From positions 17,920,001 through 17,984,000 of the forward strand of contig OU612068.1 of assembly GCA_914767715.1 (NCBI GenBank): a stretch of 64,000 nt of DNA, written 5' to 3'. Of the stretch, positions 25,701 to 37,999 are shown in pieces. Position 1 is the first letter of the stretch. Each line of letters starts with the position of its first letter. This DNA comes from Membranipora membranacea (lineage: Eukaryota > Bryozoa > Gymnolaemata > Cheilostomatida > Membraniporidae). Under the pieces are notes generated by a model, which saw only the letters and a list, made by a program, of their open reading frames with translations, had not been told where the DNA came from and did not search any database. A program made the translations under genes and the position numbers.

Positions 25701-27528
25701 GATTTTGAACTTTCAAACCCCTTACTTGTCTTGGTTGGCTTGCGTTGAGCTCTTTCCGTTGAGTCTGGTGAATCTCCTCCCCTCCATCCCTCATCTGATC
25801 TGTCATATCCACCCCTGCCCATATTATAACGTGTGTCACCACCGTCAGAGCTGTCAGAACCTGTCATAGCGATAATAACATTAGATGGATGTCGTTTATT
25901 GCGCACATAGCAGGACCTTTGGCAACCATCATGTTGGAATGGCTGCTACCAATTTGAATTTCATTCACCACAAATTTGTCTTTCTGGCAGAAATAATTAT
26001 TTTGGACAATAGCCCCTACAAATTTGAATTTCATTCATACAAAGTTTTCTTTACAACAGAAATATTTATTTTTAGATCTGAATTGTAAAATCATGTTATA
26101 AAACATGGGAATATAAAAGAGGCTGTTATGACTAAAAAAGAAGAATATTGTACCTGTGGTTTTGCGCTGACGTGCAGCACCCATTGCAGAGCTGCCATTG
26201 CTTTCACTGTTACCTCCACTCCTACGGCGATTACCTTCCTTGTATATAGTGCGGTGTCTGCCACCCGCCACCATTACTAAATAAGAAAAAACAATCGATA
26301 CTAAATAGTTTATGTTGCAAACTTTGGAGGCTCAAACTACATTAGGAGATAGGAGGGATCACAACTGTTTGTAAGATAACTATGGCACTTCATAGCAACA
26401 GGTTAGGTTGCAGTCATTTGAAGCTGTCTCCCATATGGAGGTGATTTTGTCGGTGAATATAAGAAAAATTTATTGTGCCTCACTGCTGAACTTTTAAGCA
26501 CTTCCTCTTGAAGTATAATAAATCATACACAATCATATCACACCATCATAAATATACATTTTTTATTTGGCAGACAGACAGACAGATTATCATCCTGTTT
26601 TGATGTTTTACATAATGCCAATCATACTTCCCTTTAAATCCTTCTGTTTGTATAAAGCAATTAGCCATCAATTTTCATTTTCCACAGCATTTGTGTGTAG
26701 CCCATAGCTTTAATAATGATAAATCTTAATGATGCCGTTGCCACAAGGGTCTGCGTAACACATTTTTTATAAAGTCCTTTATGGATAAACAAGCTTTAAC
26801 CATAATATATGCATACCTTATAGACATAAAAGATCGACAGTTTAACATCTGACACAGTTGACCTTACCAAGTTGATCAGCCAATTTTAAGTTATTTATGG
26901 TTTCCCTCCCATAACAGCATATTTATGACAATAAATTGATTGATCTTTTTCTGTTCCATGATTAAGCATATGTATTAGCTACCTAAGGTGTCATAATCGG
27001 TAAAATACTTGCTGTCGATACTTTTTGTGCATGATGCAGTAAATCTACCGGTGAAAACACCAAACAAAAACTGCAATCAAGTTTCGCAATGACTGATGGA
27101 CTAAGATTGTGGCCATCAAAATCATCTGCCACAGGGAAAGCAAGAATTCCGTTGGTGGTATTGAATACAGTCACTGCTTATTGACTTCTGGATGCCTTTG
27201 CCATTCTTGTTGTTAAATTTTCAGAAGTGGCTGAGATATGTGCCATTTTGTGACCTATACAGCCAGCGCTCAAACACAAACAGTAAATTTTCTTTCTTTA
27301 CACTAGGTCCTATTTGACCGCCCTATTTAACGGGCCCCCTTAATAGCAGATGGCTTGTGTGGTGTAGATACCCTAAACCCTGCCTGCCGTTGCCGGATAC
27401 TCTTTTTTCAAAGAGGCGGAGGGGATCTATATACTGCATGCATATATAGCTTACATAGATCATATACTGGTCATACCTGCTGAAAGAATTAGAAGGATTC
27501 CTCCATAGAGTAGTGATCTAGAATTCAT
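22798..27528 (-). CDS. Secreted TSP1-repeat protein with possible Ig-like C-terminal part
   Basis: Exons 27528-27477, 26276-26154, 25860-25726, 25212-25147 and 24798-24583 join in frame, all phase 1. Exon 1 plus the start of exon 2 gives a signal peptide (MNSRSLLYGGILLILSAV). A Gly/Ser/Arg-rich low-complexity region follows, then a Pro-rich linker, then one TSP1 domain with WSAWSVWETC, CTNNCDG, the RVRTC strand and six cysteines. Two further candidate exons are 23874-23688 and 22986-22798. The first encodes LTITDRGSMLRLQP and DHYSCI, like the E-F strands of an Ig domain; the second is a Cys-containing end with its stop at 22798. Joining exon 5 to exon 6 in frame needs the second donor (GTAAAC, exon ending 24579) or a missed exon, so the C-terminus is uncertain. 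The gene converges on the Costars gene. Likely extracellular or matrix. Confidence 0.6.
24301..24356. repeat. Short hairpin with GGGAGGGTGT stem
   Basis: ACACCCTCCC near 24301 pairs with GGGAGGGTGT near 24347 across an AT-rich loop. It lies in the intron after the TSP1 exon, just left of another foldback. Confidence 0.55.
24411..24562. mobile_element. Foldback (MITE-like) element
   Basis: The left end is TAGTTTGAGCGCTCAAACTG and the right end CAGTTTGAGCACTTAAACTA. The inner parts GCTGGTAGTGGCATTT and AAATGCCACTACCAGC also pair, as do the ACCACTTTCCC/GGGAAAGTGGT words near the centre. It ends only 17-21 bases from the TSP1 exon donor. Confidence 0.75.
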
Positions 27529-27549
27529 TATTCCTCTTCGATAAGGTCC

Positions 27550-28496
27550 GAATCTGCTCCTGATGTTGTGACAAGCAACCTAGCAAGCAAGGGAAAAATA
27601 AAACACCACAAAATATTTCAGGATATACATGTACGTTAAACAGATTTATGCGCAAGGGATAGAAGTTTAATCCGCAATCTACAAGCTCATTATTCGCATT
27701 GGAAATGAAACTGTTTGACTTCCACAGCAAAGTGTTAAAGTCCACATGTTTTAACTAAAACTTCACATTTGAGAAGATTTGTACCTGAACGTGGCTGCCC
27801 TGATGTTTGAAGAATCTGTCCAGATCAGTTCTGGGCGTCTCTGAGTTTCCACAGCCTTTACATAGTGCTCAAAAGTCGGCTAAAACTCCATTAACATTGA
27901 TATACAACAAATATGAGAGGCTGTTAATCCAATTATGCCATAATCCGTGCTGATTGTGTCACAGCACAGATTCCAAATATTGGCATAACCAACACAAATC
28001 AGTACATTCTTCTAAGGAGCATACCCCTTAGACTGAGCACCCATATCTGCTCTTCCAATCCTAATTCAAAAAGAAGGTTTTCAAACTATGGAGAAGGAAA
28101 GGCTAAGTTATCAATGACATAATTTATGCGGATTTCCATCAGAGACTATATCTATAGTCTCTGTTTCCATGGTGAATTACAAAAAATTAATGGATGCATA
28201 AACATCATGTGCCACTTTCACATGCCATGATCACAGCTTTTCTCGCCTTCTATTGTTTGCCCAATTATAAATTACCATACAATTCAACATAGCAGCTGCC
28301 GCACTCGGAATACACGCTTGGCATCATACATTTGGGTGCACCTGTGAGTGAAAAAAGACAAGGTTCTCTATTTTATTTTATTACACTTAAACTAAGCCGA
28401 AATGGCTCTCTATTTTTCTCATGGCAATCCCATCTACACAAATTAATGACTGGAATTTCATGAGTTGATCCCATAAATAAACATAAATATATATAT

Positions 28497-28531
<35 letters not shown>

Positions 28532-30800
28532 AATATATATATATGTTTATGGTTGATTCACATATTAATTTGTACAATGCATGAAATGTTCAAGGTAGAA
28601 ATAAGCACCTGAAATTATTCCATTTTTAAATGAGGGAGACATCGGACTTGGGAAATACTGGTCATAAAAAGATGCAACAATGCACTTTCCGGTGGTTATG
28701 TTGGTTGTTGCCATGGTGGTAAACTCTTGCTGACAAGTTGGTTGATTGAATAAGAAAAGAACATTGACAGATTAGACAAGTTTTAAGGTCCAATTTAAAT
28801 TTCCTATCTGGATAAAGTTCGGCTGTGGTTTGGTGTTACTTAGGTAACTCTAAGAACTATTTGCAATGTTGCCAACAAAAATATTTCTTTTGGGCGTGCA
28901 GAAATACAGAATTAGCAGGACATGAACGGCAAAAAAATTGTCTGCTACAGTTAATAATAACGTGTCAAACTACCCAGCTAGAGCAACCCGAACTTTTAAA
29001 ACTTCGACCAAGCCATAACTAAATTGGCATTCATCAATTTCAAGTTGTATTTGGAATGGTAGATGCTATGGAATGGTAGATGGGTGGATGCTAGTTAAAT
29101 CTTTCGAATCATTTGGTTAAGGTCCTTGCTTGGACACCAATTCCCTTTTTTTTTCCTTATAGGAATTGTAAGAATTAAATCGGGTGTTTTATATCAATAA
29201 TGCAAGTATGGAAAAGCGTTATCTGTTTTGTATTTACAGATACCAAAACTAATAAATGCAAAGAGATAGGTACAGGATCAAATTATGGTAAAAAATGTCA
29301 ATTCAAGCCATATGTTGATGATCAATCAATGGTCAATGATGAGCTGTAGTCCACTTTTGTAAATCACCACTGAACCTTATCTGACTCTTCGCGTGGTGGT
29401 GACTTGTTCACCAAAACTGTAAGGGCACTATTTTCCTTTTTTTTTATAACACAACTTATGTTTCCATTACCAATCAACCCTGAACTGTATGTTGTTATTA
29501 TTCTAACATATAAAATATATTCGATCTTCAAAAAGCTGTATTTGTTTCAATCTGGTAACTTGGTATAGAAATGTGTGTCCGACAGTTTTAAACGGGTAGA
29601 CAGAATGTTAAAAAATGAACCACCCACATTACAGGACATACATGAATATAAATTTCAATGCCCAATTTCAGGTTACATATGGTTCGATGATGCATGTTTC
29701 TGTGTTATTTGCAAGTCAGGCTTGCCTTGGATAGCCATAAAGTGACATCATATTTTTGATAATCAAAGCATATCATGTTAGTATTTCATCATTGCCAAGC
29801 TCTCCCACACTCCTTTCAATGTACCACTCTGCATGAGAGATTGGTCAGGAAACATCATCCAAAAAGCACTTAAAACAGAGAGTTGTTCATCATCTTGGCC
29901 AAATCCAGCTGGTACCATAATTTTGGACTGACATGCAAACTCTTAGCTCATGTTTTAAATCACAGCTTAATCCTACTATAAAAAAACCAGAACCACCTTG
30001 CTCCTACTCTCCAGCTGGTGCGTTGAATGGTCTGTGGTATTACAGGTAGGGTGTACTCGGTTTTACGACCGACCGACCCTCGTACTCTCTGCAGATCTAA
30101 TTGATGAATGATTGATTGTATCAATCAGGTAAGCAAAGATAATAAAAAAGTAACAAAAATTTAATACCGAAACAGAAATTTGCATAAAATTTCAATAAAT
30201 GCTTTTGTTATGACATGCTTCTACCTGTGTGCCAAAAATATAAAGCAAGTCCGGTTGTATCGTTAAGATATGCTGTAACTCTCTGCGTTACACCGCGAAT
30301 GGTATTCTGCAGCATTAAATACAATTGAGACAGCTTCTAAATTTAAATTTTAGATTTTTTAAATTATCAAAACAGCCGGACCATCTGGATCAGTAAGCGA
30401 TGATGTCATGCTCACCTCATTATTTTTGTTGCATTACTCATCGCTAGTGCTTCATCTGTATTCCATACCGAATCAGATATATATATATACTTTTATTGTC
30501 AGCAACAATTCATTATTACAAATGTTTTTCATGATGTGACATTAGTAGGCATGACCAAACACAACAGAAATGGTCAAACAGTTTTTTACAGTACTTTATG
30601 AGATTTTTGGACACTAGAAATATTTATGTTTAGTAGCATACGAGCATGAAAATTCAATGTGTTTGATAGAGAACTGAAATAAACTGATTCCAAATACCGA
30701 TACAAAATTTGAAGATTTGCATTTTGTAAATACTGATGACCACCAGGAATTGGGAGTATTACCTGGTAGTGAGTGGGCTGCAGTTCAATATGGAACACAT
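27550..30800. other. Noncoding stretch upstream of the TSP1 gene
   Basis: It should hold the promoter and any untranslated exon of the TSP1 gene near its left end. Apart from an AT microsatellite at 28487-28545 and a small hairpin at 28142, no gene or clear repeat was seen. Confidence 0.4.
28487..28545. repeat. (AT)n / AAATAT microsatellite
   Basis: A run of TA dinucleotides is interrupted by AAATATAT at regular intervals. Confidence 0.9.
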
Positions 30801-30815
30801 GTCCCTTACAGCTAG

Positions 30816-30857
30816 CCTGGGCAGGCTGTCAGGGGTCACAACCTGCCCAGGCTAACT
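30816..30857. repeat. Hairpin with TAGCCTGGGCAGG termini
   Basis: TAGCCTGGGCAGG pairs with CCTGCCCAGGCTA across a 16-base loop. Related TAGCCTG-ended hairpins occur at 39824 and 63346. Confidence 0.7.
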
Positions 30858-32706
30858 TACAGCAACCCGAACAAAAGTTTGAGCAATCTAAATAATAACC
30901 TTTCTGGGCCTCTGGACCTCATGTTTTGTAGAATCAACATTTGATGAACAGTATGTTTCAACTGTCATTTACATAAAATCTAATTAATTGGTAATACAAA
31001 CAATGGATTCAATCTCATATTTTTGGCATGCTGTCAAATTGAGAGTCGTCAGAGTGACATGAAAATGGACAATGGCTTCAATTGATTCTTCACCAAACCA
31101 GGGTACAAAAAACATTTAGCACAAACAATACGTCCCACACCTATTTCTCTAGGTCATGTCCTGCTTAAAGTTATTTGCAACTGGCCTTTATTCCAACTTT
31201 TAACCTCTGCTTTTTTTAAACTTTGATTCGACTATAATAACTTGAAGAGGTTTGTTCCTTCCTGAGTAAAAAATGAGTAATGTAAACAAATAACAGAATT
31301 GAATTGAAAAGTGATGATATTTCAATGATCCGTGTTTAAAAGAAATTAAATACTTATCCCAGTAAGCACGCATGTGGTAAATTAGAAAAAATGTCAAGGT
31401 GAAGTTTTGTTCGTTCTCTTTTCTCTCTCATCTTTATGGTGAGAAAGGTAAGCTGATAAAGACAGATCATCACTGTTTCTACTGAGCAAGTTTTACACAT
31501 CAAGATGTGCAATCAAATCTTATCGATAAAACATTTTGAAAAAAAATTATACTTCTTTCATAAGAAGATTTATTTACAGAGACAGTATTACAACCCACAG
31601 ATCCTCTCTTGATGATTGCTTATTGATGTCTTACTCAAATAAATATAAAACATACATAACTTATGGAATTCATTCATACAGGAACACATTACTCATGGTA
31701 ACAGAATAAATTGACCAACATAATCGTAGCTATTCAGAAATCTTTTGTCATTTGGTCTTTCAATCAGATAAATTTGTTACCAAATTGTTCGCCAAGAATG
31801 TATGTTGTTGTGGTTCCATCAATGGGTAAGCAATTTGGGGAAAAAGACCTCTAGCCAGTCTCGCTGTCACAACTAGGAACAATCAGATAACGATTTTGTA
31901 TTTATTAAGAAGATTCCCCAGAAACTTTGTTGGCCTGCTGAGTTTAAAAAAAACACAATCCATTGTGCTATTTTTGTTCATTTTCCCTCTGACATTCCAG
32001 AGTGTGGACACAATCCCAACAATACAAGTAGTAAAAGTTGTGACAATGTGCATCACCTAACTACTTCACCATGTCTCAAATAACTGATCCAGCAATTGAT
32101 GTCAATAGAAGATGCATGATCTTGCCCTCTTTAGTACATGAGCAGTATTTGAAGTCTGATGACTGAGCAAGACGCGACCAGAAATAGGTGAGTTCATACT
32201 GTTCTGTTCAATCGCTGCTATTTCTGGTGATATCTTATTGATCAATGTAAACATCTTCACAAAGCTGGAGTGGCAGCACAGAGTATCAACTTCCATTCTT
32301 ATCATCTATAGTCTTCTTTCACTTTTCATCGATTCATTGATCTATAATTTCGAGAAGCATAAATTTCATTGGTTTTTTTGTTGATGTATTTAGGAATAAG
32401 ATTAAAAGATCTATGAAGATCTTAAGTGTAACAATGTTGATTATTGCAGCATACCAATGTTGGTGTACACAGAAGTCGATTGTCAGGCTAAACCACCATT
32501 TTGAAGCTACTCTACCGCATTTCTTGATAAATATTATGGTGAGATTTCTCCTGGCTGTCATAATAATATGTAATTAATCATGTGAACCTTGAAGAACTTG
32601 ATTGGCATAAAGCAGAGTTATCTCTCCGCTCTCATTGAGACTATAGCTCCCATATAACTAGAGATCTTGTCTCAAGACTTTGGTTTGATATGATTGTTTG
32701 ATTTTA
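30858..32706. other. Noncoding stretch, nothing recognised
   Basis: AT-rich, with short unrelated reading frames only. No tandem or inverted repeat was noticed. Confidence 0.4.
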
Positions 32707-34074
32707 AGGTAATGTCAAAGACCGATCCGAATATCAACATATCATATACCGTTGGAAAGCTGCCAAGCTACTGAAAATGAATACCTGAAAAAAAACTTGA
32801 TTCAATGACGTTGTGTCATTTTAGGGAGGAAATTAGGCAGAAAACGCTGTTTTTGTCAAAGCAGACGGGGGAGTCAAATTAAATGCAAGAAATTTCAAAC
32901 CAGGTGGAATGCATACTTAGAGATTGCGTTCGTTCATCGTAAAATTTGATTTTCTTTGATATATGACTAGTCTAAACTGACTTTTTACGTCTCGCCATGC
33001 AATGCATTTTTTTCGGAGAAGCCGTGAAAATATGTGAAATTTCAATCATTAATTCAGAACAGATCAAAGGCTCGAAACAAAATTAATTATGACTTTCCCT
33101 TAGAGTACACTTCAAATGCCATACCTATTAACTTTCAACAAATTAGCTTGCATATTACGAAAACAGTAGACTCTCGAATACAGCTAATATTTTTTGCAAC
33201 TTTTGCATAACATCAAATGTGCTGTCCAAATGACCATTATTGTGGCCAAAAAAGTTTTTTTGAAAGTTCTCACATACGAATCCGCTTTCATTAGCCATGG
33301 CGCACACAGGAAATGCCAAAAGATTTTTTCCCTGCATCTTTGTTTTTCTTGAATTTAACGCAAAAGAATGCCAAAAAACAGCTATTTTTTGGGACTTTTG
33401 AGGTGTTTATGGCCATTCTTTTGCGTTAAATTCAAGAAAAACGAAGATGCAGTGAAAAAATCTGTTGGCATTTCCTGCGTGCACCATGGGTAATAAAAGC
33501 GGCTTCGTATGTGAGATCTTTCAAAAAAACTTTGTTTGGCCACAATAATGGTCATTTGGACAGCACATTTGACGTTATGCAAAAGTTGCGAAAAATATCA
33601 GGTGTATTCAAGAGTTCACTGTTTTCGCAATATGCAAGCTAATTTGTTGAAAGTCAATATGTATAACATTTGAAGTGTACTCTAAGAGAAAATCATAATT
33701 AATTTTGTTACGAGCCTATGATCTGTTCTGAATTAATGATTGAAATTTCACATATTTTCACGGCTTCACAAAAAAAATGCGTTGTATGGGGTGACGTAAA
33801 AAGTCAGTTTAGACTAGTCATATATCAAAGAAAATCAAATTTTACTATGAACTCAATCTCTAAGTATACATTCCACCTGTTTTGAAATTTCTTGCAATTA
33901 ATTTGACTCCTCCATCTGCTTTGACAAAAACAGAGTTTTCTGCCTCATTTCCTCCCTTTAATGACACAACGTCATCGAATCAAGTTTTTGTTCAGGTATT
34001 CATTTCAGTAGCTCGGCAGCTTTCCAACGGTATATGATATGTTGATATTCGGATCGGTCTTTGACATTACCTTA
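32707..34074. mobile_element. Giant 1.37-kb foldback element
   Basis: The left arm starts TAAGGTAATGTCAAAGACCG at about 32707 and the right arm ends CGGTCTTTGACATTACCTTA at 34074. Arms of about 660-670 bases are reverse complements with scattered substitutions throughout. The turn is near 33375-33410, between AACGCAAAAGAATGCC and GGCCATTCTTTTGCGTT. Mirror-image short reading frames in the two arms reflect the symmetry and are not genes. It encodes no visible transposase. Confidence 0.9.
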
Positions 34075-35749
34075 CACTTAAACGCAACGTCATGAAAAAA
34101 CACTTGAGCTGTTCTGAATGAGATTGAGTGAGGGTTTTTGTAGCCAGATTCTCCCTCGCTCCTTTGTTATTTAAACGCGGCCTACTCACTCCCAAATTTG
34201 CTCACTGAGAAGAAAGAAATTAGAGAATAAATCATCTGAAGGGCTCATTTAGTATGTAAAGCTAATATGATTTTTTGCAGTTTTTTATCAATGAAAATCG
34301 TTTCAGAATGGATGCGAAGTATAACAATCAGCATAACGTACTGCCTCACAGAGTGGTACATTATTGTCAGACGAGGAGGGACAGGCATGAGACGATATAA
34401 TTAGTTTGGTGTCTTCAGTAAGATCAATGTTGTCGCTGTCAGTACTTATAAGTTCTACCTGTGTGAGAGAGACCCACTGCATCTTAGGAAAAGGTATGTT
34501 TAAACTTTTTGGAATTATGCCCCTTTGCTTGCAGTTTGAGTGAGTTTGGATGAGTCCGTATGCATGTTGAAAATGCCTGTTCTCTAACAGCTGTTTTTAT
34601 AGTGTCATCATAACATAGTTCACTCTTTGTCTTTTGTAAACACAGAATCTGATTGAACACTTTGGTCAATTTGGTTCAGCAGAATGAAATCTGTATTGAT
34701 AAGATGCAGCAAATTTGTGTCTTCACTTTATTGCTTTTCATAAAAAGCAGAATTCTTGTTATATTTCCCAACCTTTGACCGCGCATTCAATTATTTTTCT
34801 TGTAGCATGAGGAAAATGGTAGCCGTATAAGCATCTACAAGTTGACAGACAGATCAGTAGGGACAGGACTACAGCAACCCAGCACATTATGATGAATCCT
34901 TATAAAATCTTCAGTCATCACTAATACTGACAGGAAAAGTCAGCCATCCTCACCTCCCACTGATCGGTTGGTAAACTCTCTGCATGTTTTGTCTTCCTCT
35001 GTTTTTTCTTCATTTGCAAATCCTGAATAAGAACCCAAATTGTGCTGGTAAGTTGGAGATAGCTGAGTGTCATCAAAATCTCGAGATGGCCCTTTGTGCT
35101 GGCCTGATGGGTGTCCCAACATCGCACAAATATTATCAAGGTCTTGTTTTGTTCTCCTTTCAGGAATTGAGGAGAAAGCAAAGAATACCAGGGAGTAAAT
35201 CAGGAGAAGATCTGAGTTGTTGATGATGGGCTCAAAAATTACCATTGAGTATTTCATGATGGACTATCCACCTCAACAATCAAAAAACCAGAACATCCTT
35301 AGGTAAGGAGGTCATGTTTCCTCAAAAGTACGTTAGAATAGTCATAGCGTTAGTATATTGTCAGCAATGGGTCCACATGATGAATGTTGTCACTGTCAGT
35401 ACTTATAAGCTATACTTATTCCAAATGCAAGAGAGACAGTCCATCTTGGTTTATGATCAGTTTATTCTGTATAGAATCATTGTTCTGAGCCTGCAGGCTC
35501 AGTGAAGTTGTTATGCCCTGTTTGAATATTTACAAGGCCGACCCTCTCCTCAAATAGCCATTTTAGATGTCCATATTCTACTTATCTTTATCTATGACAG
35601 TTTGCGATCTTTAAACATCAAAATTAAGCACACTATGAAAAGATGCAGCAAATACAGTCCCTATGTGTTCCTAAAATAATTCTCATAATACTTTTAACTT
35701 TGACAACACCGGCAATTATTGTTGTTGCAGATGAGAAAATTGGTTGATA

Positions 35750-37012
35750 CTAAATAATCCACATGTTGAGAAATAGATTAGTTGCGACCGATCTGCAGAA
35801 TCTCTGCATGAAGACGGCGAATGCACCAATCATCACTGGCCAAACAAACAGGAAACAGGCAAAAATCAGACCGCAGACACCCCCTGATTGGTTTGTTATC
35901 ATGCCTGCTGTTTCATCTACTTCACATTGTCTGTTACAATTAATCATGTTACAGTGAATTATGAATAGGTTATCATGTTGCCCCTTTTTCCCAATCATTT
36001 TCATGTTGAACTTGAGTTTCTCAACTGCAATCCAAGGTCATCACAGTTAAACGTTCACCAAGCATTTTTTTCTTTTTTTGATAACAATTTGTACTATTGT
36101 CTTCATGGATAGGCCTTTTTGTGCTGTTATATGGTACTAAAGCATGGTAAAAATAATACTCCCAGCACAAGGGCCATCTCAATGATGTAAAAATTTAATC
36201 GCTGAGTTGGCCCTTGTGCTTGGCCCCCCAACAAATATCAAGAGTATTGCAAAGGTCTGTTTTATTCTTCTTTCAGGGTTTGAGAAGAAATCAGAGAATA
36301 CCAGGGAGTCCATCTGAAGAATATCTGAGTTGATGTTGATGAGCTCAATAACTACTTGTATTACGATGAACTATCAAAGTTGACAAGCTAAAATCCTTAG
36401 GTAAAAAACTTGTTTCCTTGCTGAGTGCATGTTGAAATGCAGTTGTAACTAGTGAAAATTGGCATAACCTGACTGGCTTGATGGAAGAGTCATTCCATAA
36501 TCATCCACAGTGCAGAGTTTAAGCAATTAAACTTCATTGTTACCAAGTTTTAGCTGACTACATCACGAAAAAAATTGGGCAGACAGAGTTAGGAGTAAAG
36601 AAATATGGGAAAGGAACAAAGAACCTTTAAAAAATTTTAATTTTCTTTCACTGTGTTCTTGCATTAGTAAATCTTTTTTTCTCAGTCTAAAACGGAGATG
36701 GCAGCTACTAGCAACTTCATCCTACTAAACTTACAAGGTGAAGGATGATATTTGTGAGACAGAAACATGATGTAAGACAATACTTCTACCAAACCAATGA
36801 TCACTTAAACAAGCAGGAATAAAGACTCCCCATGTTCGGTTGGTTACAGCGCCTGTTGTTTCGTCTACTTCACCTTTCATATTTATTACAATTAATCTTG
36901 TAACAGTGGATGATGAATATGTTATCAAGCTGACCCTCAAATCCTCTTCACAATAAATTTGAGTTTCTCGACTGCAATTGAAGGTCATGACAGTTGAACA
37001 TTCATCAAACAT
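35750..37012 (-). pseudogene. Repeated, decayed membrane-protein-like reading frame
   Basis: Two units of the tandem array carry related minus-strand frames. The copy at 37012-36731 is open for 93 codons (…TVMTFNCSRETQ… GEVDETTGAVTNRTWG…). The copy ending at 35750 reads TVMTLDCS, then a stop, and later CEVDETAGMITNQSGG followed by a hydrophobic stretch like a membrane segment (LIFACFLFVWPVMIGAFAVF). A third, near 34920-34980, reads TNRSVGGEDG then a stop. They look like remains of a tandemly duplicated membrane-protein exon or gene. I do not recognise the family. Confidence 0.35.
36169..36213. repeat. Short hairpin GCACAAGGGCCA/TGGCCCTTGTGC
   Basis: A 12-base perfect stem with a loop of about 20 bases, inside the 1-kb tandem array. 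Confidence 0.7.
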
Positions 37013-37999
37013 TTTTTCTTGTTTTGTTAAATTGATTTGCTAGTCCTGATGAATTAGCATAGTTGTGCTGTTATATGAGAGAACGCTAAAGCATAGTTGA
37101 AATAAATTCATTGTGATGACTCTTGTGCTGGGAGTGCTAGATCAAGTTTGGTCAAGTTTGCATGCATTCTGGTTTGCTCCCCTCCACTGTTTAGCTGTGG
37201 GGGGAAGCAATTCTGAATGCAGGCAAACTTGGTCTGTGGGAATTCCTACATTTTAAAGTTATTGAAAAGTTCTACTATCGTTTAAGGATTTGAGTATCTG
37301 AATTCAAAGAATGCCAGGGAGTCAATCAGAAGAAGATCTGAGTGGAAGTTGACGATCTCAATAATTCCCTGTGACTGTATACTGTATACGATGAACTATC
37401 CAAGTCATCAGCGAAAAACTAACAACTTTAGGTAAGATACTTGTTTCCTTGATGACAGCATTTTGGGATGCAATCATAACAAGATTAAGTGCAAAAACCC
37501 TGGTGGTAGTATTATTCCATACTGGTTAAATGGTTAAAAATGGTTAAAAAAAGGTCAAAATTGCAAGTTTTTGTCTCTGTCCGAAGACTGAGAAATAGAA
37601 GTTCCTTAAGGGCGCGGCCACCGTATTTGTTGCCAAGTTGCTCTCAGTTTGCAGGCAGGTCGGAGCAAACCTTTGGCGTCAATTGAGCCCAGTAGAAGGT
37701 TAGATGTCAGTGCAGAGTTTGAGCACTTGAACTATTTTGTTACAGGGTTTAAGCTGATTATCATTATGACAAAAATTGTGCAGACAGGAGTAATGAAGTT
37801 TGAGATTGGAGCAGGAAATCTGTATAAGTTTTGCTGATTTTTTTCCCTGTGTTCTTTTATTTTCCTTGCATTAGTCAATCTTTTGTTTTCAGTTTAAAAT
37901 GGAGTCGGCAGCTACTAGCAACCTCACCGTACTAAACTTAAAGAAGGTGAATGGGGGAGAGGGATTTATGGAGCGAGACTGAAACTTGATGTAAGACAA

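Noticed and set aside
33155-33582. Two overlapping-looking minus-strand frames sharing several peptide words
   Set aside because: They are mirror copies in the two arms of the 1.37-kb foldback, not related genes.
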